The position numbers and the translations under genes are program-made. The notes under the pieces were generated by a model, which searched no databases, was not told the DNA's origin, and worked only from the letters and a program-made list of their open reading frames with translations. From assembly GCF_000716875.1 (NCBI RefSeq), contig NZ_JNWQ01000057.1, forward strand, positions 1 to 45,135: a stretch of 45,135 nt of DNA, given 5' to 3'. The stretch comes from Streptomyces novaecaesareae (GTDB lineage Bacteria; Actinomycetota; Actinomycetes; Streptomycetales; Streptomycetaceae). Below, in pieces: positions 26,201 to 33,093 of the stretch; positions within the stretch are counted from its first letter, which is position 1; the number at the start of each line of letters is the position of its first letter.

Positions 26201-27196
26201 GGCCTCGGGCGCTGCCGGGGCCTGGGCGGCGTGAGCGCCCTGGCCGGCCTGAGCCGCCTCCGGCAGCTCGACGACCTCGATCACCTCGATCGCCCCGATC
26301 GTCTCGACCGCCATCACGGCCTCGACCGGCTGGGAGGCGAGTGGCACCTGCACCGCCTGCAGGGCGTCCTGCGGGTAGGGCAGCTGCTGCCCCTCCGTCA
26401 TCGGAGCGCCCTGGACGGCCGGGGCGACCGGCGGCGCCGGGGCCATCGGGGCGGCCTGCGGCACGGCAGCCTGCCCCGGGACGGCGGCCTCGGCCATCGG
26501 CGGCCGGCCGACGACCGGGATGCCGTGCGCGGGCGTGCCGCCCAGCGACGGGCCGCGGTCGGCCAGCGAGCGGACCGGGACGTGGCCGGTCATCAGCGAC
26601 GGGTCCGGGATCGGCGGGCCGGCGTGCAGCGGGCGGCGCGGCTGCTGAGCCTGCGTCATCGGCTGCTGCGCCTGCGGCTGCATCTGGACGGGCTGCTGCG
26701 GGGCGTGCTCGGCACCGAGCACCGGCGGGTCCACCGGCGGCCAGGACGGCTCGACCGGCATGCCGTCCTGCTGCGGGGCGAGCGGCAGTTGCTCGGCCGG
26801 GACGGACGCCATCGGCTCGCCCCAGGAGCCCTGCGGGCCGGGCATCAGCAGCACGTCGTCCTCGTCGTCCAGGCCGTCCGGCTGGTCGAGGAAGTGGAAG
26901 GCCGGGCGCGGGGCGCCCTGGTCGACGGCCCAGCCGTCGCCGGGGACACCGGGCGACGGCATGCCGGGGACGGTGAAGCCGGGCTGGCCCTGCGGCGGGA
27001 TGACGCCCGCGCCCGGGGGCATCGTGCCGGGCATGCCGCCGACCGGGGCCGCCTGGTTCGGGATCACACCGCCGTCCGTCGCGACGCCCTGCAGGGGTGC
27101 AACGCCCGCGACGCCCTCCGGTCCGCCGAGCGGGTCGGGCCCGGCGTGCGGGTGCTCCGGCAGTCCCTCGCCCGGGACGTGGCCGCCATCGGTCAT
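23216..27196 (-). CDS. cobT: BluB-CobT fusion with a ~745-residue disordered N-terminus
   Basis: A 1326-residue protein with three parts. Residues 1 to about 745 are low-complexity Ala/Pro/Glu/Val, in many short variants such as EAVAEPVAE, with no recognisable domain. About 750-960 is a BluB-type nitroreductase (RRDIRNGFRPDPIP, AAHTAPSVGYSQPWDFV, GLGVGWVSFF) that makes 5,6-dimethylbenzimidazole from reduced FMN. About 965-1326 is CobT (GSLGMLE, AGDHGVHAQGVS, TGDMGIANTT, LRLGEGTGA with the catalytic Glu), which turns it into alpha-ribazole phosphate. The two enzymes thus act in sequence for the lower ligand of B12. The ATG 27196 has Shine-Dalgarno aaggag. I see no cobalamin riboswitch upstream. 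Confidence 0.92.
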   Translation of the reverse strand: MTDGGHVPGEGLPEHPHAGPDPLGGPEGVAGVAPLQGVATDGGVIPNQAAPVGGMPGTMPPGAGVIPPQGQPGFTVPGMPSPGVPGDGWAVDQGAPRPAFHFLDQPDGLDDEDDVLLMPGPQGSWGEPMASVPAEQLPLAPQQDGMPVEPSWPPVDPPVLGAEHAPQQPVQMQPQAQQPMTQAQQPRRPLHAGPPIPDPSLMTGHVPVRSLADRGPSLGGTPAHGIPVVGRPPMAEAAVPGQAAVPQAAPMAPAPPVAPAVQGAPMTEGQQLPYPQDALQAVQVPLASQPVEAVMAVETIGAIEVIEVVELPEAAQAGQGAHAAQAPAAPEAVAEAVAVAPQEVAPQDLVAEPVVAEAAQAVAEAVPVAAAPVAAEGVAVDGVAVEDAAQPEAAAPAGQPRRISAFLAAPTSHGLPKVEAAGQAPAAEEAAPQQPAPIAAADAPQAAEGGEAVQAAQAASGAEGEAVQAAGTAEVAEAGESAVAAPEVVAAPVAETAAGTGEMPSGQAVGEPVAEAEQPQQQEAVPAETVAEPVAEQAEEAAQAEQPVAAPGDAAAEPVADTAVEAAVEAAPAQPAEAVAQESEQQPVAEVAPEAVGQSAETTVEQAAENGAEASAEVVAEPTPAGPETESVAETPAETPTEAAAEGTAEPVAEPAQPAAEAPTEAAAEAAAEPVAAAAESAEAVETAEPLQEQAPEPSAPEEPQAEQPAEQQADQPSAEEPQQQEQQHPEEPQPEEPAEPRGPAAPGYDEAGREAVHQVIRERRDIRNGFRPDPIPHEVLIRVLEAAHTAPSVGYSQPWDFVVIRSAKTRRRMHALAERQRESYADSLPKGRAKQFKEIKIEAILETPVNIVVTADRTRGGRHTLGRHTQPQMAPYSAALAVENLWLAARAEGLGVGWVSFFDDEELVRELGLPEHLEVVAYLCVGFVDSFPGEPELEQQGWAKKRPLSWVVHEEQYGNRALPGEEPQSLLADTLRGIRPLDAKALGEAWDRQKRMTKPAGSLGMLEIISAQLSGLSRKCPPPIPEPACVAIFAGDHGVHAQGVSPWPQEVTAQMVGNFLAGGAVINSFAKQIGTEVCVVDVGVAAELPDAVQQGRATGLLPRKVRPGTADMTQGPAMTREEALQAIEVGIETARDLVAAGNKALVTGDMGIANTTASAALISVFTGLDPAEVTGRGTGIDDETHARKIEVIRAALALHRPDPSDPVGVLAAIGGLEHAAIAGFLLGAASLRTPVILDGVIAGSAALVAKAIAPEVLAACIAGHRSAEPGHQAALAKLGLRPLIDLDLRLGEGTGALLALPLVQSAARAMHDVATFDSAGVTEKA

Positions 27197-27198
27197 TG

Positions 27199-27318
27199 TC
27201 AAAGCTCCTTCCAGGCCGCTGCCGCGCCCTTGGCGACGCGATCACCGATCGCAGCGCCCATCCGCACGGGCCGGGCCTGGCCGACCCGCCCCTCAACCAC
27301 ACGCGGCCGCCGCGCCAT
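27199..27318 (-). CDS. Possible 39-codon leader ORF ahead of bluB-cobT
   Basis: Encodes MARRPRVVEGRVGQ... ending in AAWKEL. Its last codons (aag gag) form the Shine-Dalgarno of bluB-cobT and its TGA is 2 bp before that ATG, so translation could be coupled. Most third positions are G or C, as in genes here. Against it: no clear Shine-Dalgarno of its own, and no known family that I recognise. Low confidence. Confidence 0.3.
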   Translation of the reverse strand: MARRPRVVEGRVGQARPVRMGAAIGDRVAKGAAAAWKEL

Positions 27319-27679
27319 GGCGCTGCGGCCCAAGTCCTTCCGGCGCGCTGCGGCACCCCGGCCCGGCGTACCACCCCCGAGGGACGGCACGTCGTCTGAA
27401 ACAACGACAACCCGGAGCAACCGGCACGACCGCACCGGACCCTACGGCATTCTCCAGGTCCGGCACGAGGCCCGTCGAATTGCCCACACTCCGAGCGGAA
27501 TCGGGTTGCACCGCGTCAAAAAGGTGACAAACCGACCGAATCGGGTGGGTCGCCGACGGCTGCAGCCGCCCAGGACGTCACACTACCGGCCCGGCGCGGT
27601 CACCTCTCGAATCGGTGTCCGGATGCGACCTGGATCACCGTCGCCGCCACCGGACGGCCCCGGCCCACGCCCGAGGCCT
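27319..27679. other. Intergenic region between cobL and bluB-cobT
   Basis: About 360 bp with no gene. I looked on the minus strand for a cobalamin-riboswitch B12 box (GCCACTG-type) and found none. A TTGACG near 27515 and a TAGGGT near 27443 are possible promoter pieces, but they are too far apart to pair. Confidence 0.5.
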
Positions 27680-28936
27680 TCACACGATCTGCTCACCCCA
27701 GAGCACCAGCACGCCGGTTCCGCCCGCCCCCAGCTCCAGCCCGCCGCCCTCCCCCACAGACAGCAACGGAGTCGACTGCAGCAACGCGCCGTCCGCCCGG
27801 TAGCCGGCCTCGCCGATCGCCCGCCGGACCTCCTCCGCCTCGGCGAAGGTCCGGGGCAGCGCGACGAAGCGCTCCGGCCTGCGGGCCAGCACCGCGCGCA
27901 CCACGTCCGGGCCGCCGGACTCCACCACCGCCGCGTCCGGCTCGGGCAGGCCGCCCAGCACCTCGGGGCCGCTGCCGTACACGGCCTCCACCTCGACGCC
28001 GTAGCGGCGGGCGTTGACGGTCAGCCGGGCGCAGGCCGAGCGGGAGCCCTCGACCGCGACCACGGCGGCGCCGAACCGGGCCGCCTCCACCGCGAGGGCG
28101 CCGCTGCCCGCGCCGACCGACCAGACCAGGTCCCCCGGACGTGCACCCAGACGGGCCAGCACCAGGGCGCGCACGTGCGCGGGGAGTGCCTCCGACGCGC
28201 CCGCCTCAGCCCCCGTGCGCCCGGCGCCCGCGTAGGCGTCGCCGGGGAGCGCCCAGCCGCGGTCCGCGCCGGGGTAGCCGACCGGGCGCCCCGCCAGCCA
28301 GCCGGCCGCCTGGTCCACCGCGGCGGCCTGGGCGGCGCCGCCGATCACCAGCACCACGTTCGGGTCGCGCCAGACGTGGTCGGCGATCCGGTCGGAGGTG
28401 AGGACGGTGACGGCCTCCTCCGGGGTGCCGAGGGCCTCGCAGACCACGAAGGTCCGGTGCACCCCGCGCAGCATCAGGGCGAGTTCGGCGGGCCCGGCGC
28501 CCGGGGCGGTGAGCACCGCGACCTTCGGGTGGGCCCGGCAGATGTTGGCCGCGCGGCGCAGCCGCCCGCCGTGGGCGCTGACCACCTGGGCGTCCTCCCA
28601 GGGCATGCCGGCCCGGGCGAAGGCGGTGGCGACGGAGGAGACGGCGGGCAGCACCTCCAGCTCCAGGCCGTACTCGGGGCGGCGCAGGGTGCGCACCACG
28701 CCGAAGAAGCCCGGGTCGCCCTCGGCGACCACGACGGCGGCGCCGCGGTGCTCGGCGATCCGGCGGGCGGCCTGCCTGATCTCGCCGAGGGTGATCCGCT
28801 CGGCCGCGTCCGGCACCGGGAGGGCGTTCAGTTGATAGGGGGCGCCGGCCACCAGGGTCGCCGCGGCGAGGGCCGCACCGGCGGCCTCGGTCAGCGGCGT
28901 GCCGTCCCACCCGATGACCGTGATCCGGTCAGCCAT
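27680..28936 (-). CDS. cobL: Precorrin-6Y C5,15-methyltransferase (decarboxylating), CbiE-CbiT type
   Basis: A 418-residue two-domain corrin enzyme. The N-terminal CbiE-like SAM methyltransferase (about 1-205) has ITVIGWDGTPLTEAAGAAL, VVVAEGDPGFFG and LPAVSSVATAFARAGMPWEDAQVVSAHG. The C-terminal CbiT-like domain (about 235-415) has class I SAM motif LVWSVGAGSGALAVEAARFGAAVVAVE. The fused protein methylates C5 and C15 and decarboxylates the C12 acetate of precorrin-6Y. It lies upstream of bluB-cobT on the same strand, but 480 bp away. ATG 28936. Many other corrin genes are missing here, so the pathway is completed elsewhere. Confidence 0.93.
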   Translation of the reverse strand: MADRITVIGWDGTPLTEAAGAALAAATLVAGAPYQLNALPVPDAAERITLGEIRQAARRIAEHRGAAVVVAEGDPGFFGVVRTLRRPEYGLELEVLPAVSSVATAFARAGMPWEDAQVVSAHGGRLRRAANICRAHPKVAVLTAPGAGPAELALMLRGVHRTFVVCEALGTPEEAVTVLTSDRIADHVWRDPNVVLVIGGAAQAAAVDQAAGWLAGRPVGYPGADRGWALPGDAYAGAGRTGAEAGASEALPAHVRALVLARLGARPGDLVWSVGAGSGALAVEAARFGAAVVAVEGSRSACARLTVNARRYGVEVEAVYGSGPEVLGGLPEPDAAVVESGGPDVVRAVLARRPERFVALPRTFAEAEEVRRAIGEAGYRADGALLQSTPLLSVGEGGGLELGAGGTGVLVLWGEQIV

Positions 28937-29081
28937 CTGCGGCCGTTCTCCCTCGACTCGGTGCGCCACTCGCTCGCTCGCGCCGTCGTGCGGCGCCGGT
29001 GGAGAGGCTACCGGGTGTCGTCCCCCGGGCGCCGACATCTCGCACATACGTCCGGGGTGATCGGGTGGCTTGGGAGCCGGC

Positions 29082-29717
29082 TCAGTCCCGCAGCACGTAG
29101 CGGTGGTCGCCGTGCCAGCCGTCGTGGTGCAGTTCGGGCGACTCCAGGTCCTCCGGGAGCAGGCTCCACAGGATGAGGTCGCTGCGGCTCTCCGCCACGA
29201 GCTCGCCGGACTCGCCGCGCACTATCCAGGCGCTGCGCAGCACGCCCTCGCTGATGCCGCCGATCTTCTGGGCGACCTGCTGGGCGGCGGTGTTCCCGGC
29301 GGCGGTGCGCAGCTCCAGGCGCAGGAAGCCGCGATCCTCGAAGAGCCACTGGGCGACGCCGAGGACGGCCTCCGGGGCGTAGCCCTCGCCGCGGGCCCAG
29401 GCGGCGGTCACGTAGGAGATCTCGGTGCTGCGCAGCCGCCAGTCGGTGTTGCGCAGTTCGACCAGGCCGACCAGGCGCTGGGTCAGGTGCTCGGTGACGG
29501 CGAGGACGATGCCGCGGCCGGCGGCCCGGTGGGCGGGGGCGAGGGTGCGGGCGAGTTCGGCCGCGTACTCCTCGGTGAAGGGGTGCGGGAGGTCCGTCCA
29601 GGCCAGGACGAGGTCGTCGGCCATCATCGTGGCCAGGCCGGGGGCGTCGTCCTCCGCAAGGGGTCGCAGCAGCAGCCGTTCGGTGCTGATGGCGGTCTCG
29701 GGGAAGCTCGCTGCCAT
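29082..29717 (-). CDS. GNAT acetyltransferase (RimJ/RimL-like)
   Basis: A 211-residue acetyltransferase. ETAISTERLLLRPLAEDDAPGL is the classic RimJ/RimL N-terminus, ISYVTAAWARGEGYAPEAVLGVAQWLFED is the acetyl-CoA site (variant of RGxGxA), and LELRTAAGNTAAQQVAQKIGG is motif B. Such enzymes acetylate protein N-termini or small molecules; the acceptor here is unknown. ATG 29717 with gaggaga. It is separated from metQ by a terminator, so not part of that operon. Confidence 0.9.
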   Translation of the reverse strand: MAASFPETAISTERLLLRPLAEDDAPGLATMMADDLVLAWTDLPHPFTEEYAAELARTLAPAHRAAGRGIVLAVTEHLTQRLVGLVELRNTDWRLRSTEISYVTAAWARGEGYAPEAVLGVAQWLFEDRGFLRLELRTAAGNTAAQQVAQKIGGISEGVLRSAWIVRGESGELVAESRSDLILWSLLPEDLESPELHHDGWHGDHRYVLRD

Positions 29718-29851
29718 GCCGTCTCTCCTCGCCGGGTCGTGAACACAACACCGTACGCCTGCGTCGCACTCCGGGTACCACCCGGTGCGCCGCCCGCACG
29801 ACGGTACGTCAGAACGCCTTTGCCCGGGGCGTCCGAGGTGCATACTGCCCG

Positions 29852-29884
29852 ACCGGGCCCCGCCGAGGTGCGGCGGGGCCCGGT
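29852..29884 (-). terminator. Terminator of the metNIQ operon
   Basis: A 13-bp perfect stem (accgggccccgcc / ggcggggcccggt) 28 bp after the metQ stop on the minus strand. Confidence 0.88.
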
Positions 29885-29911
29885 CGTCGCGGCGTAGCGC
29901 GGTGCGACGGA

Positions 29912-30736
29912 TCAGAAGGCCGGGATGACCGAGCCCTGGAAGGTGTCGTTGATGTACTTCTTGACCTCGTCGGAGTTCAGCAGCTCGGCGAGCTTCTTGA
30001 CCCGCGGGTCGTTCTCCTTGCCCTTCTTGACGGCGAGGATGTTGGCGTACGGGTTGCCGTCGGCCTTCTCCAGGACGAGGGCGTCGGTGGCCGGCTTCAG
30101 GCCGGAGTCGAGCGCGTAGTTGCCGTTGATGACGGCGGCGTCGAGGTCGGCGACGGAGCGGGGCAGCTGGGCGGCCTCCAGCTCCTTCCACTTGAGGTTC
30201 TTCGGGTTGCCCGTCACGTCGGCCGGGGTGGCGGTGGTGGTGACGCCGTCCTTGAGGGTGATCAGCTTGTTGTCGGCGAGCAGCTTGAGCGCCCGGCCCT
30301 CGTTGGTGGCGTCGTTGGGCAGACCGATGGTCGCACCGTCCGGCAGGTCGGCGATCGCCTTGACCTTCTTGGAGTACAGGCCCAGCGGCTCCAGGTGCAC
30401 GGGCTCGACCGAGACGATGTTCGTGCCGTGCTTCTTGTTGAAGTCCTCCAGGTACGGGACGTGCTGGAAGTAGTTGGCGTCGGCCGAACCGTCCTGCACC
30501 GCCGTGTTGGGGGTCACGTAGTCGGTGACCTCCTTGATGTCGAGCTTGAGGCCGGCCTTGTCCGCGAGGTTGTCCTTGACGAACTTCAGGATCTGCCCGT
30601 GCGGGGTGGGGCTGGCCACGACCTTCAGCGGCGCGTTCGGGTCCGAGGAGGACGAGCCGGAGCTGCTGCAGGCGGCCAGCGAGAAGGCGAGGCCGGCGGT
30701 GGCGAGGACACTGGTGAACTTCACAACGGTGCGCAC
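29912..30736 (-). CDS. metQ: Methionine ABC transporter substrate-binding lipoprotein
   Basis: A 274-residue NlpA/MetQ lipoprotein. A signal peptide (KFTSVLATAGLAFSLAAC) ends in lipobox LAAC, so the mature Cys is at about residue 22, followed by a Ser/Gly linker. The mature part has the family segments VVASPTPHGQILKFVKDNLADKAGL, DYVTPNTAVQDGSADANYFQHVPYLEDFNKKHGTNI (positions about 65-110), and YANILAVKKGKENDPRVKKLAELL. It captures methionine at the membrane and delivers it to MetI. GTG 30736 with aaagg upstream; another GTG four codons later is possible. It is 57 bp after metI. Confidence 0.95.
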   Translation of the reverse strand: MRTVVKFTSVLATAGLAFSLAACSSSGSSSSDPNAPLKVVASPTPHGQILKFVKDNLADKAGLKLDIKEVTDYVTPNTAVQDGSADANYFQHVPYLEDFNKKHGTNIVSVEPVHLEPLGLYSKKVKAIADLPDGATIGLPNDATNEGRALKLLADNKLITLKDGVTTTATPADVTGNPKNLKWKELEAAQLPRSVADLDAAVINGNYALDSGLKPATDALVLEKADGNPYANILAVKKGKENDPRVKKLAELLNSDEVKKYINDTFQGSVIPAF

Positions 30737-30793
30737 GAAAAGTGCCTTTCTGCGTGATTCGGGGAGCCGCGTCCGGTGTCGGACGGGGGAGGT

Positions 30794-31522
30794 CTAGGAG
30801 GCGACGAGGTCCTTGTCGGGAGTCGTCGGGGTGCGGCCCAGCAGGCGGGTCCGGCCGCCGGCGCGGCCGCGGTGGGCGAGGCGGCGGACGGCGAAGTCGC
30901 CGATCAGCTGGACGGCCGTGACGATGATCACCAGCTCGGCCACGATGACCCACATGAAGGCCGTCTCGAAGCGCTGGTAGCCGTAGTTGACGGCGAGGGT
31001 GCCGAGGCCGCCGCCGCCGACCGTGCCGGCCATCGCGGAGTAGCTGACCAGCGTGATGACCGTGGTGGTGATCGAGGCCACGATGCCGGGCAGCGCCTCG
31101 GGCAGCAGGGTCTTGCGGACGATCGTCCAGGTGCTGCCGCCCATCGACTGGACCGCCTCGACCAGGCCGCGGTCGACCTCACGGACGGAGGTCTCGACCA
31201 GGCGGGCGAAGAACGGGATGGCGCCGATGGTCAGCGGCACGGTCGCCGCCTGCCAGCCGATCGAGGTGCCGACCAGCCAGCGGGTGAAGGAGATCAGGGC
31301 GATCATCAGGATGATGAACGGCACCGAGCGGGCGATGTTCACCACGAAGCCGATGGCCTTGTTGACGGCCCGGTTGGCCAGCAGGCCGCCCTTGTCGGTG
31401 AGCACCAGCAGGACGCCCAGCGGCAGGCCGAGCAGCACGGTGACGAGTGCCGACACGCCGACCATCTGGAAGGTCTCCTGCGTGGCCGGCCCCATCAGGG
31501 CCCACATCTGGTCCCAGGTCAT
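30794..31522 (-). CDS. metI: Methionine ABC transporter permease
   Basis: A 242-residue inner-membrane permease with about five membrane segments, starting with FQMVGVSALVTVLLGLPLGVLLVL. The EAA loop that contacts the ATPase is EAVQSMGGSTWTIVRKTLLPEALPGIVA. The rest (SYSAMAGTVGGGGLGTLAVNYGYQRF) is typical of MetI. The ATG at 31522 overlaps the metN stop by four bases (ATGA), so the two are translationally coupled. A basic C-terminal tail (RRLAHRGRAGGRTRLLGRT) is a little longer than usual. Confidence 0.95.
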   Translation of the reverse strand: MTWDQMWALMGPATQETFQMVGVSALVTVLLGLPLGVLLVLTDKGGLLANRAVNKAIGFVVNIARSVPFIILMIALISFTRWLVGTSIGWQAATVPLTIGAIPFFARLVETSVREVDRGLVEAVQSMGGSTWTIVRKTLLPEALPGIVASITTTVITLVSYSAMAGTVGGGGLGTLAVNYGYQRFETAFMWVIVAELVIIVTAVQLIGDFAVRRLAHRGRAGGRTRLLGRTPTTPDKDLVAS

Positions 31523-32544
31523 GCCACCGCTCCGTTCGCCGCACCGATCACGTCCACCTGCAGGCCCTGCTCGCGCAGGTAGCCGATCGGCACCACGTTG
31601 TCCTGGTGGGCGCCGGACAGCTCGACCCGCATCCGCCCGACCATCCGGCCGGCGATGGTCTCCACCGCGGCGCCGAGGATGTTGATGTCGATCTGGTAGG
31701 TGCGGGCCAGCTGGGAGACGAACGGCTGGGCCGAGGTGTCGCCCTGGAAGGTGATCTCCAGCACGGTGGAGCCGGGGTGGCCGGTGCCGAACTCGCTGAG
31801 CGGGAACAGCTCGCGGGCCAGCTCGGAACCGGGCTGGGCCAGCAGGTCGGTGAGCCCGCCGGACTCGATCACCCGGCCGCCGCGCATCAGGGCGGCGGAG
31901 TCGCAGACGGACTTGATGACGTCCATCTCGTGGGTGATCAGCAGGACGGTGAGGCCGAGCTGCTGGTTGAGGTCGCGCAGCAGCTTGAGGATCGAGCGGG
32001 TGGTCTCCGGGTCGAGCGCCGAGGTGGCCTCGTCGGAGAGCAGCACCTTGGGGTCGCCGGCCAGGGCGCGGGCGATGCCGACGCGCTGCTTCTGGCCGCC
32101 GGAGAGCTGGTTGGGGTAGCTGCGGGCCTTGTCGCCGAGGCCGACCAGGTCCAGCAGTTCGGCGGCCTTGCGGCGGCGCTGGGTGCGGTCCAGGCCGATG
32201 ATCTCCAGCGGCAGCTCGACGTTCTGCTGCACCGTCCGCGAGGACAGCAGGTTGAAGTGCTGGAAGACCATGCCGATCCGGCGGCGCGCCTCGCGCAGCT
32301 CCCGGCCCGCCCGGTTCTCGCCACCGGACAGCGCGGTCAGCTCGACCCCGTCCACGGTGACGGTGCCGGAGGTCGGGCGCTCCAGCATGTTCACGCAGCG
32401 GATGAGGGTGGACTTGCCGGCACCGCTGGTGCCGACGACTCCGTAGACCTCGCCCGGGCGGACGTGCAGGTCGACGCCGGCGAGGGCGGTCACCTCGCGG
32501 CCTCGGGAGCGGTAGACCTTCGTGAGGTCCGTGGTGGTGATCAC
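31519..32544 (-). CDS. metN: Methionine ABC transporter ATP-binding protein
   Basis: A 341-residue ATPase. Walker A GTSGAGKST (38-46), Q-loop FQHFNLL, signature LSGGQKQR, Walker B VLLSDEATSALD, switch His in ITHEMD. The C-terminal NIL domain (about 265-341) is the regulatory methionine-sensing domain known from MetN, where bound methionine blocks transport. GTG start at 32544; its GTGA overlaps the stop of a 63-codon upstream frame that I do not accept as a gene. First gene of metN-metI-metQ. Upstream are a strong hairpin and a candidate leader peptide, suggesting control before metN. Confidence 0.96.
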   Translation of the reverse strand: MITTTDLTKVYRSRGREVTALAGVDLHVRPGEVYGVVGTSGAGKSTLIRCVNMLERPTSGTVTVDGVELTALSGGENRAGRELREARRRIGMVFQHFNLLSSRTVQQNVELPLEIIGLDRTQRRRKAAELLDLVGLGDKARSYPNQLSGGQKQRVGIARALAGDPKVLLSDEATSALDPETTRSILKLLRDLNQQLGLTVLLITHEMDVIKSVCDSAALMRGGRVIESGGLTDLLAQPGSELARELFPLSEFGTGHPGSTVLEITFQGDTSAQPFVSQLARTYQIDINILGAAVETIAGRMVGRMRVELSGAHQDNVVPIGYLREQGLQVDVIGAANGAVA

Positions 32545-32848
32545 AGCGGCTTCCGTGGGTCGGGGGCGGGCGGCGTGGATCGACCGCCCGACCGGATTGC
32601 GGTCGGCGGTGACTTACGGCGCTTCGCCAGGGGGATCCGGACCTGCCACCCCTTGATCGTGGCCGTTGGACGGCCGGGCCGCGCGACGGCGTGGCCCTTA
32701 CGAGTCACCGGCGCCCGCGGGTCGGCGGGCACGGCAAGGGGAGGGGTACGGAGAGGAGGGGCGCGCTCGCACGGGCGGGAGCGACGCCGGAGTCTCGCTT
32801 CGGGGCGCGAGGGGAGGCACCCTCAGGGGGCGCCGGGGGCGGTGGCCC
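32545..32848. other. metN untranslated leader between the leader peptide and metN
   Basis: About 300 bp of GC-rich leader with several inverted repeats. I searched by eye on the minus strand for SAM riboswitch cores (SAM-I and SAM-IV, GGCAACC-type joining strand) and found none. A 63-codon frame at 32541-32732 (minus) lacks a Shine-Dalgarno and any family resemblance. Confidence 0.5.
32583..32610 (-). terminator. Hairpin upstream of metN, possible attenuator
   Basis: An inverted repeat (accgcccgaccg / cggtcggcggt: 11 pairs with one bulged C, 5-nt loop) about 40 bp before the metN start on the minus strand. Its place between the candidate leader peptide and metN makes it a candidate attenuator; there is no U-tract. 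Confidence 0.5.
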
Positions 32849-32932
32849 TCAGCAGTGACACATTCGACGGCACATGGCACGCTCACCTGCCGGCAGCGTG
32901 CCGGTGGGGGTCCAGTTCGTCGTCGCAGTCAT
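32849..32932 (-). CDS. Candidate leaderless Cys/Met-codon leader peptide upstream of metN
   Basis: A 27-codon ORF beginning MTATTNWTPTG and ending AMCRRMCHC-stop. Three Cys and two Met codons fall in the last eight, with the rare codons CGA and TGT among them. A promoter-like pair (-35 TTGGGC, 18 bp, -10 TTTACT) ends 7 bp before the ATG, so transcription could start at the ATG itself, giving a leaderless mRNA. The metNIQ operon follows on the same strand, with a hairpin before metN. Ribosome stalling at these codons when sulfur amino acids are scarce could control metNIQ. This is an inference from sequence; no database match was made. Confidence 0.5.
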   Translation of the reverse strand: MTATTNWTPTGTLPAGERAMCRRMCHC

Positions 32933-32939
32933 GTGAGCC

Positions 32940-32969
32940 AGTAAAACAGATGGGTCGTAGTACGCCCAA
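32940..32969 (-). promoter_or_regulatory. Putative leaderless promoter for the metN leader
   Basis: Minus strand -35 TTGGGC (32964-32969), 18-bp spacer, -10 TTTACT (32940-32945), then 7 bp to the A of the leader-peptide ATG. Confidence 0.45.
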
Positions 32970-32982
32970 TTGTTTGACAGCA

Positions 32983-33001
32983 GTGTCCGCAATGCGGACA
33001 C
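32983..33001. promoter_or_regulatory. Perfect 8-bp palindrome upstream of the metN promoter, possible operator
   Basis: gtgtccgc-aat-gcggacac, preceded on the plus strand by a TTGACA. The palindrome lies about 14 bp upstream of the putative minus-strand -35 and has the look of a dimer-binding operator. No regulator gene is adjacent, so the factor is unknown. It could also be a simple hairpin. Confidence 0.45.
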
Positions 33002-33028
33002 TCGCGCCTCTGACCAGCGGAGATACGA

Positions 33029-33071
33029 CTCGGCGCCGCCACCGGATCGTCCGGATGGTGGCGGCGCCGAG
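33029..33071 (-). terminator. Terminator after the GNAT gene
   Basis: A 15-bp perfect stem (ctcggcgccgccacc / ggtggcggcgccgag, 13-nt loop) 22 bp past the stop of the minus-strand GNAT gene. It is symmetric and would also stop plus-strand transcription. Confidence 0.9.
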
Positions 33072-33093
33072 GGCGGCTGCGCGGGCGGCGGGC

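Noticed and set aside
27197..27679. Cobalamin riboswitch upstream of bluB-cobT
   Set aside because: No B12 box on the minus strand.
23114..29176. A 2020-codon open frame on the plus strand, full of Leu/Gly repeats
   Set aside because: It runs antisense to bluB-cobT and cobL, which have clear motifs and Shine-Dalgarno sites. Stop codons are rare on the opposite strand of GC-rich genes, and the Gly/Leu repeats mirror the Ala/Pro/Glu repeats of the real protein.
32541..32732. A 63-codon minus-strand frame whose stop overlaps the metN start
   Set aside because: No Shine-Dalgarno, no family resemblance, and it contains the proposed attenuator hairpin. The overlap with the metN GTG is suggestive but not enough.
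32545..33093. SAM riboswitch upstream of metN
   Set aside because: Expected for a methionine transporter, but I found no conserved GGCAACC joining strand or pseudoknot partner in either orientation.
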